Below, piece after piece: positions 47,010 through 57,970 of a DNA stretch of 64,000 bases. Position 1 is the first letter of the stretch, and every line of letters begins with the position of its first letter. The notes under the pieces are model-generated. The model had not been told where the DNA came from. It made no database searches and saw nothing but the letters and a program-made list of their open reading frames with translations. Made by a program: the position numbers and the translations under genes. Origin of the DNA: Canna indica (taxonomy: Eukaryota; Streptophyta; Magnoliopsida; Zingiberales; Cannaceae); contig CP136895.1 of assembly GCA_034359265.1 (NCBI GenBank), forward strand, positions 44,658,001-44,722,000. Reading direction: 5' to 3'.

Positions 47010-49398
47010 TGTTATGCCTTGAAAATTATGGACCTAATTGTAAATATTTTTCTTAGAGGGGTCTTTTTGCAAAAGTGCAAATCCTATTTAATTATCCCTA
47101 ATTCCTCTCTAATTCTTTTTCCTCTCCCGATCACTGTAGCGACAGCAGGTGTGTGGCGTCGGCGGTGAGGCGACGGCTGTGAGAAGGCTCCGATCGGAGT
47201 TCGGAGGAGTTTTCCGGTAGGATTCCCGTCCTACTTCTTTTTTTTTCACATAGGGTATTATGGATGTAGGATGAGATTCGATCTAAGATTCGTGTAGACG
47301 TGTAGATCTGGAATTTCTTTGTGTTCTATCCAAGTTTTGAAGTGTTCATGTTAGTTAAATCTCGGATCTGATTTCTCGTTGCCGGATCTTGTGTTTTCCG
47401 ATGAACTTTTCGGCGGATTACTCGCAGTCCGAACCGTCGGCGAGGAGACGATCACAGTACACGATTGGATATGCTATTTTGTGGTTGAATCGCGTCGTTT
47501 CTTCGTCGTTTTTGGTATCATCTTCTTCGTGCTCGAGTCGTTGCCGTCGGCAACAGTGCCGGTCGGTATTGTTTTGGAGAAATTTTCGTCGGGCCAACAG
47601 CGGCGCCTGGCTGTCTCTCGATCGGGGTCGGCCGCGATGGGCTGTGGCACCCGGCGAGGCGCCGCGGCGAGCAGAGGTGCCGGCGAGGCGCCGCGGCGAG
47701 CAGCGGTGCCGGCGAGGCGTCGCTGCCATGCGTGCAAGTGGCCACCGCCAGGTGCGACCGCCCGTCGAGGGCGTTTGTGCGAGGCGGATGGGCTGCCGCC
47801 GCCGCGTGGTGGCGACGACGCATCGTCGGTGTCAGGGTCAGGCTTTCTCGATGGCCCGACCTGACGGAGGAGTCGAGGGTGGCGGCTGGTAGGAGCGGCG
47901 GCGGCCTGGTCTTTTGGTGCGGGCGAACCATGGAGTAGGGTAAAGGATTAGTGTAGTTTATAACACCTTTTATTCTTGTAACAGTGTTACACGAGTTGTA
48001 ACAGTATTATTTATATAGTTAGCACTGATATATATTGATTTATGATGTTATCCGCTGGTGTGAGTATATGATAGGTGTAGCTGTATTATATAGGTTTGTA
48101 ATACCGTTACAAAAGTTGGTAGCAGTACCTTAACAAGTAGTACTTAAGGTATTTTTATTAATTATTCTAAAAATTATTTTGAGGCCTTGGAGTTATCCAA
48201 ATTAGTCATATCATATATGAATTTATACCTACTCGACGCCCCGAATCTATTGGTGGGGTCAGTTTCGCCATTCGGCTTTCAGATGTTGAATCCATTGTTG
48301 TCTCGTTTTGTGTGCCGAGTCGGAAAATATTATTTTATTCGTTTTTGTGGTTTCTACCCGAGTTATTCTGTCGTTGTAGTTGTTGTCAACGTGAATCTCA
48401 TCCTAGATCGGTTGTTACCCTATGTCGAAATATATCTTATTGTTCTATTCCGTTGAAAATTGATATCTACTGCCGTTGGAGCTCTTTATGCATATTTTGT
48501 TGATACATGTTGCCAGCGTGATGTTTTTATATACATATTAGTTGAGAATGCTAGTATAGACGTTGCATGCCTTATGTTGTTGTTTATATATTTAATTCAT
48601 ACACGATGACATGACTACTAGCATTATATTAATTGAGTTGTAGTAGAATAGTTGTTGACATGATGCATAGTTGACCTACTATTGGGCGATAGCCCTGGAC
48701 ACTGTTAATATATTGCCCAAGGTGTAGGACAAGTGACACCGGTGATCACCTATTTACCACACGGGGTGCGTGTGCGGCGTCGAGGTGTTAGACGTGGGCG
48801 GACTACCATTCTTGGATAATCGCATCTCTAGCTGGAGCGGGCTTGAGGTGCCACTCTCAGGGTGCGAGAGTGCGGGGGAAACCCAATGTCCACTACGCTC
48901 TTGATTGGGTCTGGGTCTATAACCATATATTCATATAGATGATAATTGACATAGTTGATTGGTGTAGGAGCATTAAATAAATTGTTGAACAATATCTTTC
49001 GTCGTATTCATGGCATCATAGCATCTTGTTGCAATCCTACTCAGTCTTCTGCTGATGTTTGTTATTTTTGCCTTAGATCCTCAGGTATGACGACATTTTC
49101 TTATGAGGTAGCTAGAGTTTTGGAGGAGGAGACGTCTTTCGCACAGTATTTAGTTTCCTATTTTACCAGTTGAACTGTTCACTCTATCCACTTTTGGACT
49201 GTTTAGACTCTTTGGCTAGACTTTGGAAATTCATTGTTCCTAACTGGACTGTTGAACTTTTATCATTTGTTATCTTGTTGGACATTTGGTTGGAATCTGG
49301 TTGTAATTTAAATTCAATCATGTTGTTGTTCTGTTGCTAGTTGCGCTTCTTCTAGGTGAAGTTCTTTATCTAGGGATAAACCTAGGCGGGGTGTAACA
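47010..49398 (+). repeat. 3' LTR of gypsy element
   Basis: 2389 bases, from TGTTATGCC to GTGTAACA. It has one extra 33-base GC-rich unit (GCGAGCAG.GGTGCCGGCGAGG type) at about 47675-47710 compared with the left LTR, and lacks the 345-base insert. Confidence 0.95.
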
Positions 49399-49688
49399 TA
49401 TGATGAGTTGGTAACACACCTTTAAATGTATGTCTGCAAGTTTCAACAGAGACCTCAAAAAAGTCAATTGGAGTAGAGATCATTCTATCCATTACTCGAG
49501 CCCAATTATCTTCCAAATTGTGAAATGGGCGGTGACTTCTCTGAAGATTATATGCAGAGTAGGAGAACTGCGCATGTTACTTCGATGAAAATCTTCAAGA
49601 CATTAACCACATGAAAAAGAATAACAACCTCGTTCTTGTTCCTAAAACTGTTGAGAACATTTTTGTAAAGGAGAACAATCTTGAAATT

Positions 49689-50414
49689 TCATTGATTTTG
49701 ACAGCTAATACTGGAGTCGTTGGTAGATTGCATTTTCTGATTCTTGGGATCATCCGTCTGCTGCAATTTTCTTGCCAACCACAGAAGTTGCACCAGGCCG
49801 CCATTGCCAATATGGGAAAGAAGCACCTTCCCTTGCATTGTGAAACACAAAGATACTAACTTGACAAACACAAAAAATGATCCAATGCCCCGAAGATACT
49901 TCACAAAGTCTACATCCTGTCCCAAAATAAATCAATAGATGAGTAATCAAAATTTTGAAATGTACGAGTAACTAATATGAATCAAAGGTTATACCTTTGT
50001 GCTAGCCTTAAAAAATTCTTGCAGGGATTCTTTCAAGAAATCTGCTAGTGCTAGACCAATAAAGAGACCCATTGGTATAAACAGCTCTCTATCTCTTGAG
50101 ATAGCAAGAGATAAGTCTGATAAGAAACTTAAGACATACAGCCCGATGAAGGACCACTTAAGGGCTTTGGTTCCAAGAAAGAGTAGTAGGTGAATAACCA
50201 TATCTTTAGCTTCTTCCCAAGGGAACTCTTTCAATGATTCCGGAGAGACCTCCCATAGCTTATCTGGCAACCTATTGAGGAAACTACTAACTTTGTTTGA
50301 TTCAGCAAAATCTCCAGCACCTTGCAATTTTGTTATTGCAAGTGTTACAGGTTGCTGGAGGAAGTGGCACGTTGAAGAAGGATACAAGGTCCGGTAGTTG
50401 AAAGTTTTTCGGCC
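49689..50414 (-). CDS. Unrecognised membrane protein, C-terminal exons
   Basis: Two exons on the minus strand are supported: 50414-49995, with acceptor CTTCAG and donor AAAG/GTATAA, and 49916-49689, with acceptor GGGACAG and a stop. The first encodes a globular lead (FLNRLPDKLWEVSPESLKEF), then hydrophobic stretches (MVIHLLLFLGTKALKWSFIG, LYVLSFLSDLSLAIS, LFIPMGLFIGLALADFL), suggesting two or three membrane helices. The second is short and adds FVKYLRGIGSFFVFVKLVS. Coding character and splice sites look genuine, but I do not recognise the family. The upstream exons were not found and may lie beyond the MITE at 51241. The gypsy insertion starts 286 bases downstream of the stop. Confidence 0.6.
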
Positions 50415-51240
50415 CTGAAGAGTATTAACCCGTCAGAAAGAAAAAAATGTCAGAATCTGATAAGAAATTTCTCTTGAAATTCCATGACTAATGTGGCATG
50501 TTTATCCTTTACATCTAGTAAAAAAAGGACACGCCATACTGAAAGATGGGAGAACTTGAAAAGGTAATCTAAAAACGAGATTGCTGCACAGTTCTAAAGT
50601 TCCAGCTAGCTTGTGAATCGTCATGACCATATTTCACACAAGAAATATCTTGAGACAACCAAAATATGCAAAATTCTACTTTACTTGGCAGTTATGAAGT
50701 TACTTTATTAGATTATCAAATAGCCAACAGGTTTTAAGGGCATATTTCTTCATAATTGATATTTAAGTCCATAATGTATTGTAGCAAAGGTTATGGAATA
50801 ACATTCAACATATGCTGATTCAGGGTAGACCCAGCTAGTAATGGGTTGAACCCACTTGACTGCTCCATAACATATAGTATTTGGTGGTCTAGAACCTCTT
50901 TCCATTAGCTTAAATGTGTTACACTCACAAAGAGCAACTTGATGAAGAGTAGGATAACTTTGGAGAATTCATAATGCCCCTTTTGTGACACTGAATAAGA
51001 GTGGAGCAAACACCTAACTAGAGACTGGTAAACTGCAGTTTGATCAACGAGGGGTGGACCATGCTCCTCTGGTCATGCCGCATACCTTATTTCAATATTA
51101 CTCATGAAGTTTGGATGCTTTGGTTGTGACATACAGAATCAATTGGATAAAGTAAAGCATGCTGCAGTGGGGACTTGGGGAATTTGGAGAGAAATGAAAC
51201 CAAGCTATCTGTGAGAATAACCCAATTTGCATAAACAAAA
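50415..51240. other. Intron or intergenic DNA, nothing recognised
   Basis: AT-rich, no exon supported. It may be intron or promoter of the minus-strand gene at 49689-50414. Confidence 0.4.
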
Positions 51241-52058
51241 GGGTAAATTATACGGAACCCCCCTCAACTATAGTCAATGTGCGCAAAAATTACCTAAACT
51301 ACCAAGTGTGCATAGAACCCCCACGACTACACTTTTTGTTCAAACAACCCCCCTCATTTAGCATGTCCATTAGTAACTTAACGATAAAACTTTCACGTGC
51401 GCAGAACCCCCCTCCCCAGTGTCACATGGCAGCAATCCTCACCCTTCATCTCATCTAACGGTCATCACTTCTTCTTCTACCTATCCCCTTGCCCTAGACT
51501 CCACCCTCGCCGCCGCTGCCGCCACCACCACCACCTCCTCAAAAAGAGGAAGAGGTCGCCTGCTCCTCCTCCTCGTCGGAGGAGGAGAGGAGGAGGACGA
51601 GGAGATGGTGGTGGAGGTGGTGGCGGTGGGAGGAGGAGGAGGAGGAGGAGATCTAGAGGAGGAGGAGGAGGAAGTGGTGGCGGCGGTGGGAGGAGGAGGA
51701 GGAGATCTAGAGGAGGAGGTGGTGGTGGTGGGGGCAGCGGTGGGAGGAGGAGGAGTTCTAGAGGAGGAGGAGGAGGTGGTGGTGGTGGCGGCGGCGTCGT
51801 CTAGGGCAAGGGGATAGGTACAAGAAAAAGTGATGACCGTCGGATGAGATGGAGAGTGGAGATTGCTATCATGTGGCACTGGGGAGGGGGGTTCTGCGCA
51901 CGTGAAAGTTTTACCGTTAAGTTACTAACGGACATGCTAACAGAGGGGGATTATTTGAACAAAAAGTGTAGTCGCGGGGGGTTTTGTGCACACTTGGTAG
52001 TTTAGGTAGTCTTTGCGCACATTGACTATAGTTGAGGGAGTTTCCGTGTAATTTACCC
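51241..52058. mobile_element. MULE-type MITE with about 300-bp inverted repeats
   Basis: Ends GGGTAAATTATACGGAACCC (left) and, complemented, GGGTAAATTACACGGAAACT (right). Homology between arms continues for about 300 bases each, through CTCAACTATAGTCAATGTGC to the GCCGCCACCACCACCACC block. The flanks TAAACAAAA (51232-51240) and TAAATAAAA (52059-52067) form a 9-base target duplication with one mismatch. The centre is a purine-rich GGA/GGT triplet tract whose long ORFs in several frames are low-complexity and not genes. Confidence 0.88.
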
Positions 52059-52533
52059 TAAATAAAATTCTGTTGACTTGCATCTCCTATTTGTAACACT
52101 AAGATGCATTGAAATTTGGTGATTTTCCACCTATTTGCCATAAATGTTGGGTTTCCCCATTTCACTCAAAAAGAAGAAGAAGAAACAATAAATCTTGAAT
52201 TCAAAAATGTCTTAAGGTTTCTGATCTCTTTTCGACATTAGGCAATGCTCTTATTCCCTCTTATTTCATGCAACTCTCTTGTAATATTATAGTAGCCTAA
52301 CCAAATTCTAAAATTAGATCTATAACCACGGAGACACTCAAGTTAGCATGAGCATACGACATCTATAGTTTATAACTTTGCACTAGCATTTCGGTGACAA
52401 ATCCTTCACATTATCGGTCTTCAGATAAATGATTAGCTATTCTGCCATTTGTGGAGCCTACAATCACTTCTATCAATAGTTATTCCATCACGTTGATATA
52501 GACTAACCAGTATCCTCAAATTACTGTGTTTAT

Positions 52534-52879
52534 TATTGGCGTGTAGGCCTGGCGGGCCGAGTCACATTCGAACGCCGAGGGCGCTCGGGTCTGCTACGGT
52601 ATAAGGTGAAGGTGTACCCTTCCCTCACACCAATTGGTTTGGGAGTCGTTGGTTAGCGTTGGAGTCCTGGGAGCTGGTATCAGAGCCTGGGTCTCGGGTT
52701 CGAGTCTCGGTTGGCGATTGCTGAGGGGGAGATTGTTGGCGTGTAGGCCTGGTGGGCCGAGTCACACTCGAACGCCAAGGGCACTCGGGTCTGCTATGGT
52801 ATAAGGTGAAGGTGCACCCTTCCCTCACACCAATTGGTTTGGGGGTCGTTGGTTAGCGTCAGAGTCCTGGGAGCTGGTA
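52534..52879 (+). mobile_element. TRIM-like element with tandem terminal repeats
   Basis: Two direct repeats of about 140 bases exactly 200 bases apart (52534-52673 and 52734-52873), each starting T(A/G)TTGGCGTGTAGGCCTGG. After the first comes a perfect primer binding site TGGTATCAGAGC (52675-52686), about 45 bases, a polypurine tract CTGAGGGGGAGA, and the second repeat. There is no coding capacity. The second repeat is also followed by CTGGTAT before an LTR begins at 52880, so there were probably more units in tandem. A GGTTCGAGTCTC stretch at about 52698 resembles a tRNA B box. Confidence 0.75.
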
Positions 52880-54266
52880 TGCGCTCGGGTTCATCACGAA
52901 AACTTCTCAAAGATCGACGAGTGCACCAAAGTCGCTTGGACGAGTCCAAAGATCAAGTCAAAAGCTCTCTAAGATGATGCTCGTTGAAAGCCGGAATCCG
53001 GAAATGAAGCGCGGAAGAAATAGGCTGAAGAAGTAACATTCAGCCTAGGTTCGGTCGACCGACCGAAGGTAAAAAAGTAGCAGAGCTACTTCGGTCGACA
53101 GAGCGGTCGACCGATGGAAGCCCAAAATGGGCAGTAGCTCAGGCGGTCGACCCGTCGGTCGACCGACCTGTTGATACCCGCGACACAAGATCGCGTCAGT
53201 CGATCGACGGGTCGACCGAATGGCGAAAGAAACTGGCCGAGGCTGGCGATCGACCAATCGGTCGACCGACCTGCATATGAGCCACGATGCAATACCGCAT
53301 CAGTCGACCGACGGGTCGATCGAAGATCGCGGATCGCGCGATCTGCGTCTGGCAGTCGACCCGCCGGTCGACCGACCTCAGGGAAAGTTTCAGCGGCCGA
53401 ATGACCGGTCGACCGATGCTTCGACTGGCGCTTCGACCGACGGTCTGTAACGGATAGTTTTTTACCCGTTGAATAGCTGTTGCTTCACGAGGGTATAAAT
53501 ACACCCTTTGATACTTCATTTAATCTTCTTCTCCCAATCTTACAGTGATCATTGAGCATTCTAAGGGAGATTTAAAGCCTTCCAAGGAGTAATCGCGCGC
53601 GCTCTGCTTCTCCAGCGAGTTCCACTTCAAGCGCAAGTTCTTCCTCAACTCGAGAATTAAATCGAGCAGTTCGTCTTGACGAGTTGGGGGCATTGAAGGC
53701 TTGAGAAGAGCACTAATGCTTGGTTTATCCTTTAGCTCTTTTAAATTATAATTTTACTGTTACTGTTTGATTTGTTTGTGTGAAGACCTAGGTGTTAGGT
53801 CTTGCTGTGTGTGAAGTGGTATCTTGGTATAAGAGTAAAGCCACTTGTGTAAACTTAGTTGTTACTAGGATTAATTCTAGTTGCCCCTTAGGTTAAGGTG
53901 GGAAAGAGCTTTCGGTAGGAAGGCTGGATACTTCCGGGTGTGGAAGTGCCTTCGGTTGGAGAGCGAGTCTTTCCGGTGAAAAGTCCTTGTTGTAAGGGAA
54001 ACTAATTAATCTAGTAAAACTTAGTTTGAAAATTCTAAGCGGGGTGCTTAGGTAGTGGAGTAGGTATTGGGACCAAACCACTATAAATCTTGTGTTTGCG
54101 TTGATTTAAATTGTTTGTGCTATATTGCTTTATTTTGCTTCCGCATTTAAATGGCATAAGTGCATCTTGCCTAATCGAATCAAGAAACGATTAAAAGTGA
54201 ATTTAGGCGAATCGTATAGTAAACACACTATTCACCCCCCCCTCTAGTGTCGTCATTTTGCCTTCA
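52880..54266 (+). repeat. 5' LTR of gag-only copia-type element, copy B
   Basis: 1387 bases, TG to CA, ending GCCTTCA two bases before the primer binding site TGGTATCCGAGC at 54269-54280. The 3' half (53850-54266) matches the LTRs of copies A and C. The 5' half contains a palindrome-rich array (separate entry). There is a TATAAATAC at about 53493 that could be the LTR promoter. Confidence 0.85.
53045..53450. repeat. GTCGACC palindrome array in LTR B
   Basis: About twenty occurrences of GTCGACC, GTCGATC or ATCGACC and their complements, many as CGGTCGACCGACC, spaced irregularly at 10-40 bases. It is rich in CpG. Because the motif is nearly self-complementary, arginine/aspartate-rich ORFs appear on both strands. 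These are shadows and not genes. Confidence 0.9.
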
Positions 54267-54334
54267 ATTGGTATCCGAGCGGGTTCGTAGCTTGAGATTT
54301 CACCATCTTGTCTACACCTAGTCTCGATCTTGAA

Positions 54335-55741
54335 ATGACTCTAGAGTCGGTAGCGTCTAGACCTCCTAGGTTCGATGAGTTAAACTTTGGTCTTTGGAAA
54401 AGAAGAATGTATACATTCTTAAAGACACAAGGTTTAGGTGTTTTTAATATGATAAAATCAAAATACATAGAACCTAAGGAAAAAATGGATGTATGGACCC
54501 AAGAACAAATTAGCATGTTTGAGTTAAATGCTAAAGCTATAAATTATTTATTTTATTCTTTGGATGATAAGATTTTTGAAAAGATCATGCATTGCACTTC
54601 CGCTTTCGATATTTGGGCTACTTTAAATATGTTTTATAATTATGCAAAAACCGAAGAGCTCAAAACATTTGATGAGGGGAGTGATGACAATTGTCATCCA
54701 CCCAATACTAACGTGGTTTTTGAAGCCCACAGTGTCTCTAGTCATAAGAGCACAAAAAATCGGAAAAGGAAGGTGGTTTGCCATGTGTGCAAAGAAAAAG
54801 GGCATGTTAGGAAAAATTGCCCTTCCATGAATAACAAGGAAAAGAAGAGGTCAAGCGCTTCCACATCATCATCATATTCGAATGAAGCATCCTCTTCTCA
54901 TGGCTATGAAGAAAATTCTAAAGATTGCTTCATGAATACTAATGATGAGGTACACTCTTCTTCCTCTAGTCATAATAACAAAAAGTGTAGTACTAATTCA
55001 TCTAATTCTCATGATATGCTTTATGATGAATTGATGGATGAATATAAAATCATGTATGTCTTGCTTGTTAAAAAAGATAAAGAAAATAAAAATTTGAAGA
55101 AAGAAAACTCAAATCTTAGCTCTCAATTACATGATGCAAAATTATAAAATGAGAAGCTAAGAATTAGTGTCAACAATCCATGCCATGATACTTTGAGTAT
55201 TGACACTAAGGCTTTGAGAAATGAAAATGACATATTGAAGAATGAAAATAGCACGTTGAAAACTCAATTGCATACTATTCATAAATCAATGAATGATTTG
55301 AAAAATGAGGTTGTTTTTCTAAATAAGAAAGTTAATAATCTATCTAGCAATTTATCTTCTAAGAATTCTAGAAATACAAATGTTTCTTTCAAGAATGCTT
55401 ATGCACATCATGCTTCTCATATCAAGCATTCTATTATTAAACCTCATGCTCAAAATAAAAATAATTTGTCTAAGAATGCTCATACTCATCTTCTTTCACA
55501 TGATAAGCATTCTAAAGATAAATCTCATGTCCATGTTCAAAATGAAAAGAAAAAGTTTCATGAACATTATTTTTGTTGTAGTGTTTATGGCCACACAATC
55601 CATGATTATGCATTTAAAAAGAATCCAAGTGTTGCTAAGATACTTTGGATACCTAGGCCAACTAACCCCCAAGGACCCAAAGTCATTTGGGTACCAAAAA
55701 TTTCATGTTCTATTGTAGGGGGAGCTACCACACAAGGGTGA
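54335..55741 (+). pseudogene. Copia (SIRE-like) gag, copy B, nearly intact
   Basis: ATG at 54335 (MTLESVASRPPRFDELNFGL). The UBN2-type gag core (FGLWKRRMYTFLKTQGLG, AFDIWATL) is followed by the CCHC knuckle CHVCKEKGHVRKNC, a Ser/His-rich acidic part and a Lys-rich coiled-coil-like stretch. One TAA at 55145 splits the frame. It resumes NEKLRISVNN and runs through DTKALRNENDILKNENSTLK-type coiled coil, a degenerate second knuckle (YFCCSVYGHTIHDYAF) and GPKVIWVPKIS, then stops at 55739-55741. In SIRE-type elements protease (WYLDSGCS) would follow. Here non-coding DNA follows. One stop apart, this gag is open, so it may have been recently expressed. Confidence 0.82.
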
Positions 55742-57970
55742 AAGATTGATGAAGAGTTGAAGTTGACCAAGGAGTTGAATGAAGAATCCTATTATGGTTG
55801 CAACTTCAAGCTTTCACCTAGATGCCTTAGGTAAAATTGGCATCAAACATTTTGTTATCATCTTCCTACTTTAGCTTGCTTTTTTTTAGTTGGAGATTAT
55901 GATACATGTCTAATTTGAGTTATTTTCCCCGCTCTTGCAAAAGAGTTCTTTGAAAATGTTTTTGATTTTGATTTCCGGGTCTCCTCGAAGATCCCGGTGG
56001 CCTGTAATGGGCTTAAGCGACATTGCGGTTCTAAATCGTAGGCTAATTGTGGCTTTCGGTTTTCAACCAATAGGAAGGGTTGGAGATCATATTTTTAATT
56101 CATTATTTTTGTGATCTCTCATAATTCGTTTTGATATCCCTCGATTTCATCTTTTGAAACAAATTTGAAACCATTTAGCAAAGTAATCTTTGATAATGAA
56201 ACTTGATGCCTATCTTTGCTTTTTGGTTGAGTTAGCCTGCTAAGTAGCTATATTTTCTCTAAAAATATTAGTGTAGCTTACTTGCAAGTTAGTGTTTTAG
56301 GAAGGCTAAATTAGGAAGAAAAAGATTAATTTGGCTAAATTTTCATGTATAAGGTATAACCTCAATTAATTCAAAATCCTAGTGTTATACCTCATTGGTT
56401 AAGCTTAAACTATGTCTCTATACTCATGATGGTAATTGCATGTTAAATCCTTGAATTCTCATGAGTAGGTAGGACTTTGATACTTAGACAAATTTCATTG
56501 AATGAAACTTGTTCTAGGTAAATATCTATTATTAGAGACATTTCTTTAAGTCCAAACTATTTAAATATGTTTAGAGATCTTATTTCTCAAATAGTTCACA
56601 TCTTAAGATCTCTTAGATTCATTTAGATATCATGAAAACTAATTTAAAATGGATCTTTAACTATCTAGCATAGGTTAAGATTTTAAATGAAACTTTGCAG
56701 TTAAAAGTTATGCTATTTAGTAAATTAGCTTGCTAGTAGTCTTATTATTTCATTATGATACTAATGAAGTCTACTTGCAAGTTAAAAATTGGAAAGCTAT
56801 GCTATCTAAAAGTAAATGAAAAAAGATATGAAAAAGTTAGGCAAATTTTCAAGAAAAAATGTATGATTTTGATTTTGCAAAAATCTTTGATTTTTTTTTT
56901 TGAATTTTCATGTTTAATGATGTCTCTATATACTCATGATTGATGTTGCATGATATATGTTTGAATTTTCATGAGTAGAAAAAATCTTGATAACTTAGGT
57001 CATTTCATGATATTTTGATATTTATGAAATTGAACTAGGTTAAAATTATTCTTTAGAGACTTCATGTTAAGTTAAAATTTGATGAACATGTTTAGATACA
57101 CATATCACAAAAGTCTAGAAAGTTAAAATTGAAAATTCATGTCTAGATGAATCTTGCCAATGAAGCCGGCGGGGAATGCAAAAAATCTTGGATTTTCTTT
57201 CGATTTTTGATGTATGCGTCCCAATCCAAGGAAAGGGGAAGTGAGCTCAACCAACAATGTGATATCTATATCACTTTAGGAAACTTAAGCTTGAAAAGCT
57301 TGGTCCAAGTCAACAAACCACAAGTGGTATCAATTGACTTAGATACCTTATATTAAGTCCGAATCCTCATAAATATGTTTAGGAATAGGTATGACATGTT
57401 TTCAAGTATTTTGAATGAAAAATTCATATAAATATGGATAAATAACAAAAGATGTGATTTCATGGATACCTCTTTTGAACTAAGTTGACCCAAGTCAACA
57501 AGTTGACCTATAGGTTTTATTTTTGATCCATATTTGAGAAACATATTTAGATTTACTCATATTAGGTATCCATAGGTTTAATTTTGAAAAATCATGAGTA
57601 AATGTTAAGATTAAAACTTAGCAAGTTTCATAAAAACTAGTTTAGTATTGAATTAAACCATGCTAAGTTGATATCTTGACTTAAGGACAAAATTTTCACT
57701 TCAAACATGACATATACTCGTAAATTTATTTTGGATGAATTTTTTATAATTTTATTCATCCCTAATCTCAAATCGGGGTTGAAAAAAATTAAAATTTGGA
57801 GGAAAACTAAGGTAAATAATTCCCCTCCATTTTCTTTCCCCCCTATTAAAATCATAAAACCAAACAAGGGGATTTTTCCCCCCTCCCTTCTCCTTCTTTA
57901 ACCCTAATCCAAAAATAGTGTTAGAACAAAAATATATATAACTAAGGTACAATGTTAGAAATGAAGCAGG
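55742..57970 (+). other. Non-coding 3' region of gag-only element, copy B
   Basis: AT-rich, no protease, integrase or reverse transcriptase in any frame. By eye it is collinear with the complement of 700-3090, the equivalent place in copy A, including the GATTTCCGGGTCTCC..CGGTTCTAAATCG block at 55968-56050 and the CAAGTCAACAA-type motifs at 57307 and 57490. No 3' LTR was seen before the CACTA element starts at 57974. Confidence 0.75.

Larger units (their letters stand above)
39476..49398 (+). mobile_element. Full-length but defective Ty3/gypsy element (Tekay/Del-like)
   Basis: LTRs at 39476-42173 and 47010-49398 start TGTTA and end GTGTAACA. A perfect 5-base target duplication TATGA lies at 39471-39475 and 49399-49403. 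The primer binding site is at 42177-42188 and a polypurine tract AGGTGGGGAGGA lies just before the right LTR. Gag, protease, reverse transcriptase, RNase H, integrase and a chromodomain-like end are all recognisable on the plus strand. Disabling changes: stops in the gag start, TGA for Trp in the protease GMDWL motif, a deletion of about 52 codons in reverse transcriptase, and several frameshifts. Low divergence between the LTRs suggests a fairly young insertion. Confidence 0.95.

Noticed and set aside
51397..51879. Overlapping long ORFs on both strands (Gly/Arg, Glu/Val and Ser/Thr/Pro rich)
   Set aside because: They are readings of a triplet tract in the loop and arms of the MITE at 51241-52058, and have no domain.
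51241..52058. A microRNA precursor
   Set aside because: The arms are hundreds of bases long, with transposon ends and a target duplication, so a MITE explains it better.
53045..53450. CRISPR-like array
   Set aside because: Motifs are short, irregularly spaced, palindromic and inside a plant LTR. There are no regular spacers.
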